Origin: Certhia americana
Taxonomy: Eukaryota; Chordata; Aves; Passeriformes; Certhiidae
Length of the DNA: 64,000 nucleotides
Direction: 5' to 3'
Assembly (NCBI GenBank): GCA_018697195.1
Contig: JAGMWU010000040.1
Span: forward strand, 310,001 to 374,000
The stretch's first letter is position 1, and each line of letters opens with the position of its first letter. This document shows, one piece after another, positions 48,290-61,442 of the stretch. A program made the position numbers and the translations under genes. Below the pieces are notes generated by a model. That model worked only from the letters and a program-made list of their open reading frames with translations, had not been told where the DNA came from and did not search any database.

Positions 48290-50419
48290 GTTCCTTAGAC
48301 TCCATTGCTGAGCAGAATAAGGCTCCTTTGATAAGTTACATGGACAATGACAACTGTGTTCAGCTCTACTCAAACTTAAAAAAAGTGAGTAAATGTCAGT
48401 ATTTTTCTCCAATTTTGTTAATGAACTGAAACTATTTCTGTACATGATAATGTTAAGGCGGAAAGTGTTTGGCTTAGTTAACAATTCCCACTGAAACTCT
48501 CTGAGTCTGGTTTGCTGACTTCTGTTGTGATTTTTTGATGAAGACAAAGTAGTTAAATATTTGCCATGATGTTGAAAACACTTTGCTTTTCATATCTCTT
48601 TGTACAAATCATTTTAGTTGAAACCTTCAAACAGGTTATTTCCATGCTCCTTTATGGAGAAATATGTACTACATGTACATATTTATGAAACATATGGAAA
48701 TTAATTTTGCTGTCTCTGTATACACACAGGGAAAACCAGTTCTTATTCCAGCAATAAAATGAATGATCTACTATTAGTTACCATTTTAGAGTAATTGCAG
48801 AAAGCAGTGACTCATATTATAGTTGCTCTAGGCTTCTCATCCATGCACTTTCATGGACTGATTTTTGAAATCTAATCAGTAGTGAAATGTAGTATAGATG
48901 AAAAAAATGTATTATGAAGTTATCTTACAATAACAAACACTGTGCTTTCCATTTCTATGAAACAATATTTGGAAATGGGGCACTGTACAGAGAGGGAGTA
49001 TGTGAAAGAGGGCAAAGAAATTCACCTTTCTGTTTCATTCATGTTCTTTACCTTCCCTGATAAGACTGTAAAATCTTCAGAACAAGAAGAGTTTTCTAAT
49101 ACATAAATTTTTGTGGAAAGTAGCTTCCTGACACAGCTGGTGAGGGAGCTGTCCTGGTTTAGGGATGTCTCAGATTCACTACTTTGCAACTACTAGCTCT
49201 GCATACTGTTCAATGTAATTATGGACAAAGTTAAAACTAAGATAAAAGTGTTTTATGAATGTACAGAATTAAAGATGCTTTTGGATTTCCCTGGGTTCTT
49301 TCAAAGTCAAAGAGAAGGTTCTATAAGAGAGAAAACTCACAGTTGATGGCTAGGAAGTTGCCACTAATTGTGTTTCTAGGAGGATGTTGCTCAGCACTAA
49401 CAGGGCAAAGCTAACAGAGGTCTCTGTATAATGGTGAATCAATTTTTGTCACTAGCTCTTTATGACAATCACCTCTAACTTTTGGTTCTCACTCTGAGTT
49501 CCAATGGTTTATAGTCATGCTGTGCAGGAATCAGGTCCCTTGCTGTGGCTAACCCTGTAGCTGCACTGAAGAGTTTTGAGAGAGGAACACACATTAATGA
49601 GCATTTCCGAAACGCCCTCTTGGGAAAAGTCCCACTCTCTGATTAAGCCACAGTGGTGCTATTGAATGCAAATACTATTAAGAACTAAGTGTGAAAATAA
49701 GCAGAATGTTACACAGAACAAAATCTACTGAAAGCAGAGAGCAGATTACAAGGTAAAATGGTGTCTAGTATGTGAAAAACTGGATTTTGTGCATTTCTAA
49801 AATGACATCACTGTGGCCTATTTGACTAAGTGTTTTAAATGCTTGCTGCAAATTTGATGCCTAATGTTTCCTTTTTCTCCAGTGTGGAACACTTTAAAGA
49901 TATCTTAAATGTCCTTCTCCTCCCCTCACCAATGTTGTGAATACCCAGTCATATTTAAATTTTATCAAGATGAACATGAAAAATCACTGCTCATTTTGGA
50001 AAATCTTGTCCCTGGGCTATAGTTATATTTGGTTTATACATTGTGTATATAGCTGTGACTTATATAAAATCAAAGATTTTATATGGAATTGATCCTTATT
50101 CTTACTCCATCAAAGCACTGAATGTATCCTGTTATGCTGAGATGAATGAATACTGACATCACCTACATTCCAGTGTAGGTAGAGGGTTTCTGTCACCATC
50201 TGTTGTTGCATGAATCATGTTTTCCTTATGATTTTATGGGAGAATAAAAATAACAGGAAGGAGAAAAAGCGGAAAAAAACAAGGAAAGAAATGATGGATA
50301 TGTTCTGCTAAGAGGATTTATCTAGTTAAGAAAGCAGTTCTGCTTGTGCTTGCCTTGTGTACAGCTGGCAAATTTTCATGAGCTTGGGAAAAAGTGAGCT
50401 TAGCGGTTATCCTGCTACA
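48290..50419. other. unique noncoding DNA, no gene seen
   Basis: No recognised repeat. A 94-codon minus-strand frame just right of the LTR has no domain signature. Confidence 0.5.
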
Positions 50420-50690
50420 GAAGCACAGAGCAATTAAGGTTTGAAGTGACCTCTGAAAGTCATCTGGTCCGACTCCCTGCTCAAGCAGGGCTACTTAGAG
50501 CCAGTTACCCAGGACCATGACCAGATGGCTTTGCAGTACTTCCAAGGAGGGAGACCCCCATCACCTCTCTAGGCAACCTATGCCATTGCTCTGTCACCCT
50601 CACAGTGAAAAATTGTTCACTGGTATTCAAAGGGAACATTCTGTGTTTCATCTTGTGCCCATTGCCTATGGTTCCATCACTGGGCATCCT
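50420..50690 (-). mobile_element. CR1 LINE fragment, minus strand
   Basis: Read on the plus strand, the reversed CR1 3' region shows its usual order: GAAGTGACCTCTGAAAGTCA, CTCCCTGCTCAAGCAGGG, GTTACCCAGGACCATG, CTCTCTAGGCAACCTATGCC, GCTCTGTCACCCTCACAGTG and TTGTGCCCATTGCC. Homology fades after about 50690. The terminal tail at the left edge is short and diverged. Small open frames on both strands across it are by-products. Confidence 0.88.
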
Positions 50691-52449
50691 GTAGTCCTCA
50701 AGCAGCTCTCCCAGTTGCTGAGATCTTTCGAAGATTACTGAGAGTGATCTTGCAATGACATCAACCTCTCTGTTCAGACAGAAGATTTTACTAGTGTGGA
50801 TTATATTTCTAAGCCTAAATCTTATGTTCTATAAGTAGAAATGCCTAGGAAATGTACAGCTCATAGAAGTTCATTGGTGTTTTGAGACTCTCTGGGTATA
50901 TTTTTGAAATTTTTAGGGGTTTTGACCATGAATAAGAAAGATGTCATGATTTTTCAATATGTACAATTAATTTAAAAGGAATTAAAAAAAACCTCCAAAA
51001 CATTGTAAGAGTATGTGTGCATAATTTGTGTATGCACATACACACACCTTTCCTTGTAAACATAAATTTTTAAACATCTTACTTTCAACTGAGGCTATTA
51101 TCAGCTAGCCTGTGTTGTCTTCTTCAAAATCCTGCTTACATGTTTATTTAACTCATTTTTTGTTACTTAATGTGTGTAGAGACATCTCTTAGGCATGTTT
51201 GGGTGTCTAAATAACATGTACCAGACCCTGTGATGAGAGAATAAGCTTCTCTCTGAAAGTCACAGAGACCTTATGCTGCCCCAGTGCAGTTTTGATGATT
51301 ATTGCAGAGTAAGGAATGGGACTTATACATCAAACTTTAGTTCAGCAGCTCACTGAGAATGAGATTCCTTTCACTTCTGTCAAGTAAGACTATTCTTATT
51401 TTCATTATAACTGTTTCGATTTTATCTTGTGTGTTAGGGTGGTGAAGTTTTGTAGACTTTGGCTTCTTGTTAAATAAAATGTATCTTTATTACAGCAAAT
51501 CAAAACCTTAGCAAAGTTGGCCAAATGGCTTTCTACCCACAGGCAGGGGAAGCGCTACATGCAAGTTACACCCACAAACCAGTAGTCTTTACAAACTGGC
51601 ATAATCACAGTTTACTTTCCTGAGATAGTGTTTCTGCTTTGCTCAGAACAGATATGTAGGTGGGTGAATGAAGCAATGTTCTAGAAAGCATTGCCCATAG
51701 AATAAATCCTCCACACTACCTGAAGGACAAGCTGTCAGCTTATATCCAGGTTATTTTTGGCTTTGAATAAATGATGTCTAGAAGAAATCAACAGTATTAA
51801 TCGTTAGAGAAAGACAGGGTTTCAGAAGAAAACTAAAGCAAACAACTGGCATTATTATTGCTCATTAACTTTCATTGGCTCTTAGGCAATTATCAGTAAA
51901 TGCATATGGAATGGCTATTGTCAAAATGTAACAGCAATAAAATCTCATTAGGAGACTTCCAAAAGTCATTAACCCAAGTAAGGGGGAGTCAAGTAGTCCT
52001 GGCTTTCTATTCTGCTATCAGGAATTGTTACAAAGAATGGACTGGCCAGCATAAAATGAACCCACAGAATCTCTGGGAGTCCCAAGCCCATCCACTTGCT
52101 AGGCAGCAGTGTCGGTACAAAGGAGTGAACAGCCACTGTGCTTGTGCTGACTGAGCTGCACACTAACATACCTGTGACTTCATAAAGGATGACATTCCTG
52201 CACTAAACTGGTGTACAGGCACTCCAATTCTGTGTTAATGGCCCTTCAATATATTGGTTTTTCTTACCAGTTTGATTATTTTCACACAGCCTCCATGATA
52301 CCCCTTCTGCCTCAACACTTTCTTCATCATTTTTGTTTCAATTTTTACTGTTCTGCTTTTAAGACTATGTATTCCTGGGGACATATCTATTGGTATTTTC
52401 ATAAAACTCCCAGTTCAGAGTGCTTGAGGACAGGTTTAAATGTTTGCAA
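50691..52449. other. unique noncoding DNA, no gene seen
   Basis: No transposon was recognised. Two overlapping frames on opposite strands near 51.9-52.2 kb (84 and 66 codons) have no domain signature. Confidence 0.5.
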
Positions 52450-53440
52450 GGTAGAAGGCAGACAGTGGCTGCCAGCATGATCAATACCTGGCTCCAAGAC
52501 CAGAGTCTCTGGCAGAATTTTTTTTTTTTTAAATGGGGTATACTTGTCTCAAAGTGGGGAACAGGATCTTTGCACAAGAAGGACTTACCAAGAGAGCTTT
52601 AAACTAGATTTGAATTGAGAAAGGGATAAACCCAGGCTCACTAGAGAGCAACTGGGGGCTGCATGCCAAAGTTTGGGAGATGGTATGCTAGCAAGATCCT
52701 TCAGTCTGGTGGGTAGCTCCAGATGGATATGCATGCAGCATCAGAGACACCACCTTTACTGATGTGTTAGAAATTACCTAGAAGCACCTGAGAATGGTCA
52801 CATTGGGATTAGGGCTTTTTCCCTCAGAAAAGGTGGTAGAATCTACAGCCCAGATGAAGTACATCTGCACCAATGTGCGCAGCACAGGCAACAAACAGCT
52901 GGAAGTCAAAGTGCACCAGGAAATCTGTGATATAGTTGCCATCATGGAAACATAATACAAGAGGAAAGCTGAAAAGGACATTGAGATGCTGGAGAATGCC
53001 CAAAGAAGGCCAATGGAGCTGGTGGAGGATCTGGAGCACAAGTCCTGTAAGGAGTGGCTGAGGGAGCTGGAGTTGTTCAGCCTGGAGAAAAGGAGACTCA
53101 GGGGAGACCTTATCATTCTCTACAACCACCTGAAAGGAGGTTGAGGTGGAGGTCAGTCTCTTCCTCCAAGAAACAAGCAACAGGACAAGAGGAAATGGCC
53201 TCAAGTTGTGTCATGAAAGGTTTACATTGGATATTAGAAGAAATTTCTTCACTTAAAGTGTTGCCAAGCATTGAAGCAGGCTGTGCAGGGAACTCATTGG
53301 GTCACCACCCCTTGAATATTTCAAAGACAGGTAGATATGGGGACACAGTTCAGCGGTAGACTTAGCAGAGCTGGATGAAGTTGAAGTTGATGATCTTAAA
53401 GGTCTTTTCAATCCTAAACAGTTCTGGTTCTGAAATGTGT
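52450..53440 (+). mobile_element. CR1 LINE with both ends kept and the middle deleted
   Basis: The left part (about 52450-52955) matches the 5' region of CR1. It includes ATCAATACCTGGCTCCAAGA near 52480, GAGAGCTTTAAACTAG near 52592, and the start of the second frame, whose translation reads KYICTNVRSTGNKQ and IVAIMET. That is a decayed form of the N-terminal endonuclease motif (normally close to YTNARSMGNKQ and IAITETW). At about 52955 the sequence jumps to the CR1 3' end: GAAAGCTGAAAAGGACATTG, GAGTGGCTGAGGGAGCTGG, GAGACTCAGGGGAGACC, TACAACCACCTGAAAGGAGG, GAGGAAATGGCCTCAAG and a decayed tail near 53430. Most of the endonuclease and all of the reverse transcriptase are missing. A T12 tract (52519-52530) and several stops further show it is dead. 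Frames on both strands are by-products. Confidence 0.88.
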
Positions 53441-56400
53441 GAGATCTACTGCAGATCAGTTAAAACATCTGTCTCTTTAGTCCAGGAAGCTGGCATTGGT
53501 GGTCTATGAGGAAAGAAAGCAAGGTGAGTGGCATCATGCAGTCTTATTTCCTTTCCTTCTCAGCTCCACAGGAATCTTCAGAGCATTTTATCTCCTTAGA
53601 GGGAGAGACAAAGGCGGATTGAAGAATGGGAAACTTCTAGAATTTAGAAAATTCCTATCTAAGCAAGATTTTCTGGAAAATCTTTTGCCTTTTTGTTTTT
53701 CCAGTCTCTTTATCTGATGGGTATGGGTAGGTGGCATCAGCTGAACCTGCTTCATTAATCTTCATACTAGTCTGGATGAAAAGAATTGCTACACTAACAT
53801 GCTCAAGACATTTTGATGCTAAGTCATATGTCAGATCATGAGACATGGTTCCAAATGTTAGTGAAACGACCTTTCCACTGACAAATAGCACACCTTTCAA
53901 CTTTTAACGGTTTTGTGGGGAGCTTGTGTCCAGCCAGTCATTTTGACATGTTTGGAAACAGGGAGAAAGTGCATTGTTTTTGCCTGGTTTATCTATCACA
54001 TTGCATGAGCTAGTTAAAGAACACTGAAGTAATTAGTAAATAGATTTGTAGCCTACATTTTGTACTCAGATTATGGACTAATTGTAGTGTATATCATTCT
54101 TTTCAATGATGATGCTTTTAATACTTACAATAGATACCTTCATATAATAAGTTTGGACAACTTGCTTTTAAGAGAAGAAGTTAAAATGCCAACCTTGAAT
54201 GTAACCTATTCATGTCAGACTCCTCAAAATCAGCCAGATTTGCCACTGACATGAAGTAGTTGAGGTGTATATTGTGCTTGCTCATAATTTTCTTCATAAT
54301 GAGTCATCTCTTCCTCTAACATTTATTTTTTGGTGGGCAATACACACAGATCACACTAATTTGTTTTCTCATGCAATATTTTTCTTTAATATTACAATAG
54401 GACTTTGAATTAAAAGAAATTTTTTGACACTATGTCCATAATGACAACTCATAAGACATATTTAACTTTTAGTGTATTATACAGTACATTTATTGCCCCA
54501 TAACATTTCATAAAATAATTTGTTTTAAGAAATCAAGAGAGAATTGAAATGAATGTGGCTGAAGTTGCTCTATGTGTTAAGCTTCCCCTTGTGCCCAGCC
54601 CAGCTTTCTTGCCTGCTAAAGATAATATTTTTCCAACTTTCAGTGATGAAAAGAAGAAAGGTCTGCAGTAGACACAGTTCAGATACAGGGAGAATTTTGG
54701 CATACTTATTAACACACTTTGTTTTGCAGATAATAAGAACATTGCAAGCTGCTTGGGTCTTTTGTCTAAAAATTCCCACCAGAGGCTCTTGTAAATCACC
54801 ATGGCTTTTAGTGACTGATTCCTGTGGAGCTTAAGATGGGTTTACACAGTCACTGTCAGCTATTTCTTTTGCCTTTTGGTGCCTGTTTTGCTATCAGTGA
54901 GCAGTCTGCCAAAGTTCTGAGAAATCCACCAGCTTTAGGTGCCCTCCTCTTCACTCATGTATTTGTGGTTGAACTTTTGGTCATTTTCTCTGCTGTTGCT
55001 ATTTTCTTCAGCTCCTCATCAATGAGAGCTGTCATTTTGAAGCACATCACCTGATGACATAGATTAGCTTGCATTCCCCCATCCTGGCTAGAAGTGAAAT
55101 GGAACTAATGTCTGGCATATGGAAGAGGAATGCACAACTGTAGTGGATGAAGTGCATCAGACCTTGCTGCTCTTTGAAATTTTCAAGAAGCCAATAGTAA
55201 GCAGTAATAGAGATTTTTTATGAATTTACAATGTATGTTACAAATTAGAATAGCAAATATTTAATTTTTGATAGCTGCTAGTCATATCATGAACTTATTT
55301 AAGACTTCAGTTCTCAAGGTTTTTTCTGAGAGCCAATGCACAGCAAGAGGCAACAGACATTATATATGTGGATCAGATAATCACAGATAATCAAGAGAAA
55401 GGAGTGGAAAATTACTTGAGCAGGCTTAACAAACAAGTGGAAAGTGGTCCTGTCTCAGAAAAGGACTTGGGGTATTTTCATACAGTTTGTTTGTCTGTCT
55501 GTTGGATTGTTTTCTTTAATCTGACTCAGAGAGTGTTGTAGGGAATGAGGAAAAAACGAGGGTGGGGCTGGTGAATAGGAGTTTGGGTTTCATACGTACC
55601 ATTCATATCACAGAATGTAGATGGATAACAATGTTTTGAATCTTTGAGCATCTTTTTTCTAAACAAATCACAGAAGGGCTGCAGACCACCAGTGAGGGCA
55701 AGTTCCAGTTTTGAAGTGGAAACTGTCCTATGTTTAGAACAAATAGCTGAGGAACACCCTACCTAGAAAAAATAGCTGGGAAGTCACACTTAGAAATGTA
55801 TTAGGTTTGTGTTTCAAATCCTGAGAGTGGATGTCAGGGATCTCTGTGATTCCAGGTCTCATCCATACCACTTCTGCCTGGATCATCCAGGAAAGCACCA
55901 CTTGAAGACTTATCTGGAACAGATCTCTGATCTCTTGAAGGTCTCAATACGTGGTAATTTGATGAAATACAGAGGCAGGTAGTTGAGACAGCCTGGTGCT
56001 TACCAAGTGCTTCACAGTGAGTGAACACCAGAAACACACCAGAGTGCTTCACAGTCCTGCTATGTTTCCTTCTGTTTCTGGCACACTGATTCTTTGGTTC
56101 TTTTTTGTAGAGTGGAGCATCTTGAATGAGAAACAATATAGAAAGGAAGACTAGTGGGATGGGAAAAAAAAAAAAAAAAAAAAAAAGCAGAATAGCATCA
56201 TCATTACTGCTGATAGATTGTTACCAAAGATTTTTATGTTTTCTTTCCTTAGATTCTTAAGGAGATGTGGGAGTATAAGTATTTTGGGAGGCACAGGGAC
56301 ATATGAGGGGACGTCTCCTTGCAGCCTGAGAATTTAATCATTCTTAGAGATTATTAAGCATTATAAGGACAGGAAAAGAACACAGTCCTCAGTGCATAGT

Positions 56401-57819
56401 GTTTGTTATTGGCTAGGCAATTTTTTGCTCTGCATGTGTAGGCCAGATATATGAAATCCAGGTGTCTTGCAGGGAATGGAGGTTTCACCACATGGTCTAG
56501 CCTGAGAGCAGAAGATGTAGTAGCCAGCAGCCAGCACCTGTCTCCTTCTGAATTCAAGTTTCCACCTATTTGTATTTGTTTGGTTTGTTTGTTTTTTTCC
56601 TGTTTCCAGTATCAGAAGTAGTGCTGTGAATTCTGATACCATAAGTCAGTGGACAAATCAACCTAATGAAATCCACCTTTAGTTCCAGAGAAATTTCAAA
56701 AGTAGTTTTTCATGCTCAGTATAGGTAACCAAGTGCACTCTTCTCTGAAAATGTGCACCATTGAACTCCTTAGTTACAGAAAGATAAAGCAGTGCTTTTG
56801 AACTTTACTTCTGTCACTTTGATCTCAACGTGAGTTCTATCTCAGTCTCAAATCTGTGGTTTGCTTCTGGGCTCATTTCCTCTCTGCTTACAAAGTAGGG
56901 TTTGTTTTGTTTTATATAATAATTTTCTCCACTAACAATTACATAATTTAGAAACGACTTTAGTTTTTTTTTGTTGTTAGTTTGGTTTTATTTTTTGGTG
57001 GTTTTTTTTTTTTTCTTTTTTAATTGGAAAGGGATATCTTTGTAAGATACAATCTATATTTACTTTGCAGAGTTTTTTTTTGTCCTGTACAGATTAGAAT
57101 TCTGGAAAAGCAGAGATTGTTACTTACACAAAGCCATGTAGCTGGCAGTTAAGTTGAAAATCCAAACAATACTGCCTCTTGCTTTAACAAACCAGTTCCA
57201 CAACAGACGTATCTCTTACTAGAATTGTAATAGGTATGAAAGGTACCACCTAATGCTCTAATCATCACCCTGTAAAAGCAAGCAGGGCACAATCTGTAGG
57301 AACATGAAAGCATGTCAGTTTTGAGTACAAATGCAGCATTCAAACTACAGTGTGAGAAAGAGATGCTTGTGTTAAAAGCATCTGCTACAGACGTTGCACA
57401 AAACAAATCTAATTGCTGGTTTCCAGTGCTATTTAAAGTTTTGAAAAAGTTGGTCCCCAGCTCTATCAGTCTAATAACTCTCCAAACTTTGCCCTGCTGT
57501 AAAAAAACAACAGTTTGCATCTCAGGCTGAAAGGCACTTCTTCAAACATGCAGTGTGATTTACTATGTTCATTGCATAACTAATATTGAAAATTAATGAC
57601 ATTGCTTTTAATACACAGATGTTTACCACTGAATTAATGATATTAATGAGCTCAAGATGAGTAGAAAGGCATTTATTTTCTTTTAAGACTCCAAAAGGAA
57701 ACTTACATTTAGGATACGGTCTTTGACAAAGGTCAGTCAAAGACAGTGAACATTTCCATAAGCTTTCACTTGCAGACAGCCATTGTGATTTATACTGTTG
57801 AAATTACATCTGAAAGATC
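53441..57819. other. unique noncoding DNA, no gene seen
   Basis: It holds an A23 tract (56164-56186), a T-rich/G-broken low-complexity stretch at about 56960-57020, and a repeated GTGCTTCACAG word near 56009 and 56044. Open frames of up to 123 codons (minus, 57149-57520) lack domain signatures and are not called. Confidence 0.5.
56164..56186. repeat. poly-A tract, 23 nt
   Basis: An uninterrupted A run. The sequence to its left was inspected for a processed-transcript signature (poly(A) signal followed by a tail) and none is clear. Confidence 0.9.
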
Positions 57820-58326
57820 ATTCAATAGGCAAAGCAAAAGCTGTGCAAGCAGGCATAGCAAAACAAAGAATGCATTCACCCATCAGTAGGCAGGTGCTCA
57901 GCCATCCCCTGGAAAGCAAGCTTCTGTCATACAAATGGTTACCTGGGAAGGCAGATGTCACCACCCCTCTTCCCTGTTCTTCACCCAGCTCTTATATTCT
58001 GAACACAATGCTATGTGGTATGGAAAATTCCTCTTGTCAGCTGGGGTAAGCTGTTGTGACCCTCCCAGCTTCTTTTGCCTGTCTTCTGCTGGGCCAAGAA
58101 TTGAACTTCGATGATTCTTGTGTGTTCCTTCCAGCTCAGACTATTCCATGCCATTCCATTGCCCTTGTGCACTCCCAGCACTCCTGCAGGTGGGCCGGCA
58201 CAAGAAGTAGAAAAGGCCTTGGTTTTGTATGAGCACTGTTCAGTAATATGAAAGCATCCCTGTGTTTCTTAGCCCCTTAGCTCCTATGAATATGATTAAC
58301 TCTATCCCAGTCAAATCTAGTCCACC
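57820..58326 (-). mobile_element. avian ERV LTR, minus strand, split by a nested CR1
   Basis: This belongs to the same LTR superfamily as 703-1280. Plus-strand landmarks in order are TTCAATAGGCAAAGCAAAAG, AGGCAGGTGCTCAGCCATC, a TATAAG box on the minus strand at 57991-57999, CCCTCCCAGCTTCTT, AAAAGGCCTTGGTTTTGTAT, and GATTAACTCTATCCCAGTC at the U3 end. The U5 side is missing. Between CTTCTT (about 58070) and TTGTGCACTCCCAGCAC (about 58165) the LTR is interrupted by unrelated sequence that ends in a CR1 tail. Confidence 0.75.
58095..58165 (+). mobile_element. CR1 3' end nested inside an LTR
   Basis: GATGATTCTTGTGTGTTCC followed by TTCCAGCTCAGACTATTCC and then the tail ATTCCATGCCATTCCATTG is the extreme 3' end of CR1 with its short tandem tail. 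LTR sequence resumes immediately afterwards. The insertion is therefore younger than the LTR and severely 5'-truncated. The left boundary could be as far as about 58071. Confidence 0.7.
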
Positions 58327-60299
58327 TGAGTGGGAAGAGAGCTGGTGAGGCTACACTGGTCTCACCAACAGTGCTCATAGTTAGCAGGTAACATTTCATG
58401 AGCCTTTTAAGCATTGTTTAATATCTGCTTTGTAGTAAGTTGCTGTAGGGGGATTTGTGTTGCCTAACTTTTATTTTTTATCATTATAATCCTGTTTATG
58501 TTGACAAATTTAATTTTTGAAGGCTGATAGTGAGTAGGAATGGAGGACAAGCCACTTATTTATATTCCCTTAAAAGTACAGTAAACAGTGAAGTATAAAT
58601 TCTTTGGGGGGAAGGGAGAGGAAGAAAGAATAGTAGGGGATAAGGAGGGCAGTCTTATAATAGAAATTTGAAATTACTTAACAGGCACTAAAGCCGAGGG
58701 AAAAGGCAAAAATAAATGCAAACCATATAAAGATTTTGAAGACGAATTTTCATAAGCCTCCAGTTAATATACTTTCAAATTTACAGTGCGTGACCGATAT
58801 TAATGATGCTAAAAATAGTTTTCTTCTTAAAATATTTTGTGATAATCTTACATGCTTTTTCTATCAGATTTTTTAAATACAAAAATACTCATATGAGGGA
58901 CTCAACCCTCTTAATACACATGAGCCTTAGAGCAGATTTTTTCTTTGTAGTGGTTAGTTCTGTGACCTGTGGTGATCAGGTGGTTCTCTGCATTAAAGAC
59001 TTTCTAAAGACAGTTTGTAATGAAGGACTCCATTTTGTATAAACCTAGGAAAAATATTTTTGGAGAAAAAGTAAAAAGGGAGGAGGGAAAAGGATCCATC
59101 TTAGAGAATATGTTGCCAGAAGTTTTTCAATGTACTGGAGTTGGTCTGTTTTTGGGTCTGATGACCCAAATACTTACGACAAGCAAAAGAAAATAACTTC
59201 TTCCCTTCCCACCCCATTTTCTCTTCTAACCCTACCAGCCCATCAAAGAAAAGCATCTCTTTTCATCCAAACTCTTGTGTATATATATCAGAGTTTATTT
59301 TGGCCCTAATACAATTAAGTTCACCTAATATTAATTTGAACAGAAAAACAGTATATTGTTTTATTGAGGTTTGCTAACAAGGAAGTACAGAAGTTATTTT
59401 CTTTTGCTTGTTATAAGTATTTCTGAGATGAAAACTTTGTTAATGACACAGTCTTGTAAAGAGATCCCTCTTCCTTTTTTCTTTTCTCTTTTCCTTTCTA
59501 GCTCAGATAGTTTGTTGTGGTTTTTGGTTTGGTTTTTTTTTTTCTTATGCCCCTTAATGTTTCACAATGTTTTCAAATATACTTACAGCATTTACAGACA
59601 AATATGCTTCAGCAAACTCTTGTTTGAATGTGTTGCTTCTAAATAATTTTACCTCCTTTTAAATGCATCTGAAAGCCACAGGGAAATACCTTCAATTTTA
59701 GTGTTTTCATATCTTGATCTCTGTAGATGATATTGATGAGGGAGCTCCTTCTCTGTTGGTGACTGCTGAAAGCATCATAGTAAGTTAAGACATCCATTGC
59801 TTATAGATTTTTTTTTCATTTCTTTGGCTCCAACACTAAACAGCTTTGAATATCTTATTAGAATGAATTTTCATTTAATGCTATCAAAGCCAGACATTTA
59901 TGCAACTTTCTAGCAGCAAAGAAGATGCAAGATACCTCCAGGGTGTGCTTCCAGTGAACTGTGAGTGGCAACAGAAATAATCATGAATGTTCAAACACGT
60001 ATGTATTACTGAAGATATTTTATATTTTATTTCTTTGGAATCTGTAATGCCTGTAGACTTCAACAGATCAGAGAGACAGGGTGAAATTCACTGTGAACAT
60101 CGTGTGAAGTTATGACCCACAGTCTGTGAGAAGAAGGTGCTCCTTACCGCCCTTTTGGAGGCTAGTCAAATACTTTCTGGTCTTTCTGTAATGATTATTA
60201 CTATTATCATACACATTTACATTATCAGAAATCCCAATAGCTTTAAAAAGCATCTGCAGAGAAATATAAGTTTTTTTGGTGTTGGTACTGATTGTTTTT

Positions 60300-60860
60300 A
60301 ATTAAGAGGAGGTGAATGTATGAACACAGTGAAAATCATACACGTGCAGGCAGGCAGAGTGAGTCAGTGTTACAGTGCAGTGTATTCCCCCTTTATTCCA
60401 TATAAACAAGATTTTCAGGATTGGCAACAGGTTTTCATTTTGTTTTCTGTTTTATAGTGTAAGGCTTATCTGGCCTCTGTCCCCCTCTGTGAAGAGCAGA
60501 CAAAAATCTCCCCGAGCTCTGACTTAGCAGCGGGTCTCCCCAGGCTGCAGTGAGGCCTGCACAGTGCTAGATAAGAAAAGAGTATACTTCAAACAGCTTG
60601 GCATTAATCAGCCAGCAAGGCTTCAAGCTCAATGTTAGAGCAAAGGAATGCAGTTCAGAGGCTCGCTTACATTAAATGAAGTTAAACCAGACAGACTCAC
60701 TTAATTCTTACTTTTAAAAAGCTCTTGAAGTACTGTTTTAAACTAGTTACTTTGTGATGCCACTGAGTGAGGCGGTTAATCTGACTCATCAGAATGGGAA
60801 AGCAGCAGAGCCCTTGGGATTCTTTCGGAGAATTGCCGGTCTGGCCTTTGAAACAATTTC
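60300..60860. promoter_or_regulatory. candidate conserved noncoding element
   Basis: A repeat-free, complex segment has AP-1-like GTGAGTCAG (60360), GCATTAATCAGCCAGC (60602), CAGATAAG-like words (CTAGATAAGAAAAG, 60568), GGCGGTTAATCTGACTCATC (60772) and local GC-rich patches (CTCCCCGAGCTCTG, CAGCGGGTCTCCCC). The overall texture resembles vertebrate enhancers. An 86-codon frame overlaps the right end but has no domain. Conservation cannot be judged here. Confidence 0.3.
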
Positions 60861-61379
60861 CTTATATCTTATTCATACCTTTTCAGCATAACATATTGTA
60901 TCATCTATTATCTTTAACCAGAAGATTCAGCTCCTCCTTTCATATCACTGCTAAGGCAATCCTCGTAAGGAATGTAGATGGCAGCTTCATTGCTCTAGGA
61001 GTCAACACTTTTGCACCCAGGAACTACTCTTGTGTGATTCAAGGTCAGGGTTAGCTGGTGACTTTAAGGGCAGTGAATGAGCTGACAGTGAAACTGTACA
61101 TCGTAATGAACTCATTGTGCTGAGAAAGGACATTGGAGAGTTTAAGGAAATCATTGTAGAAAGCTGAGCAAGAAGTCGACTCTTATGTATTTTCCTTATT
61201 TACAAGCCTCTAAAATTGGAAGATAGACAATATGATCTATAGTAAATCATGATATTCTATGATTTTTGTAAACAGCATAAGTGGCAAGTAAAAAATAGAG
61301 TCCAAAGTCTAAACAGAATGTACCTAGGAAATCTTGTATTTATAGGAACTATTCCAAAGTGGTTCTCTGTTAAGGATCT

Positions 61380-61440
61380 CTTTTCTAATTAAGTGATTAG
61401 CCAATCACAGCAATCAATTTATGCTAATGATAAGGCTAAT
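61380..61440. promoter_or_regulatory. homeodomain-site cluster
   Basis: Within 60 bp there are CTAATTAAGTG, a dyad GTGATT-AGCC-AATCAC (61393-61408), CAATCAATTTATG, GCTAATGATAAGG and GGCTAATAG. Such density suggests a bound element of the Hox/Pbx/Lhx type, but AT-rich DNA yields such words by chance. Confidence 0.25.
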
Positions 61441-61442
61441 AG

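Noticed and set aside
52778..53359. Frames of 101-126 codons on both strands
   Set aside because: They lie over the decayed CR1 and mostly read its untranslated 3' region or its antisense strand.
703..58326. The LTRs at 703-1280 and 57820-58326 as two ends of one provirus
   Set aside because: They are 57 kb apart, differ in preserved portions, have no retroviral coding sequence between them and look like independent old insertions.
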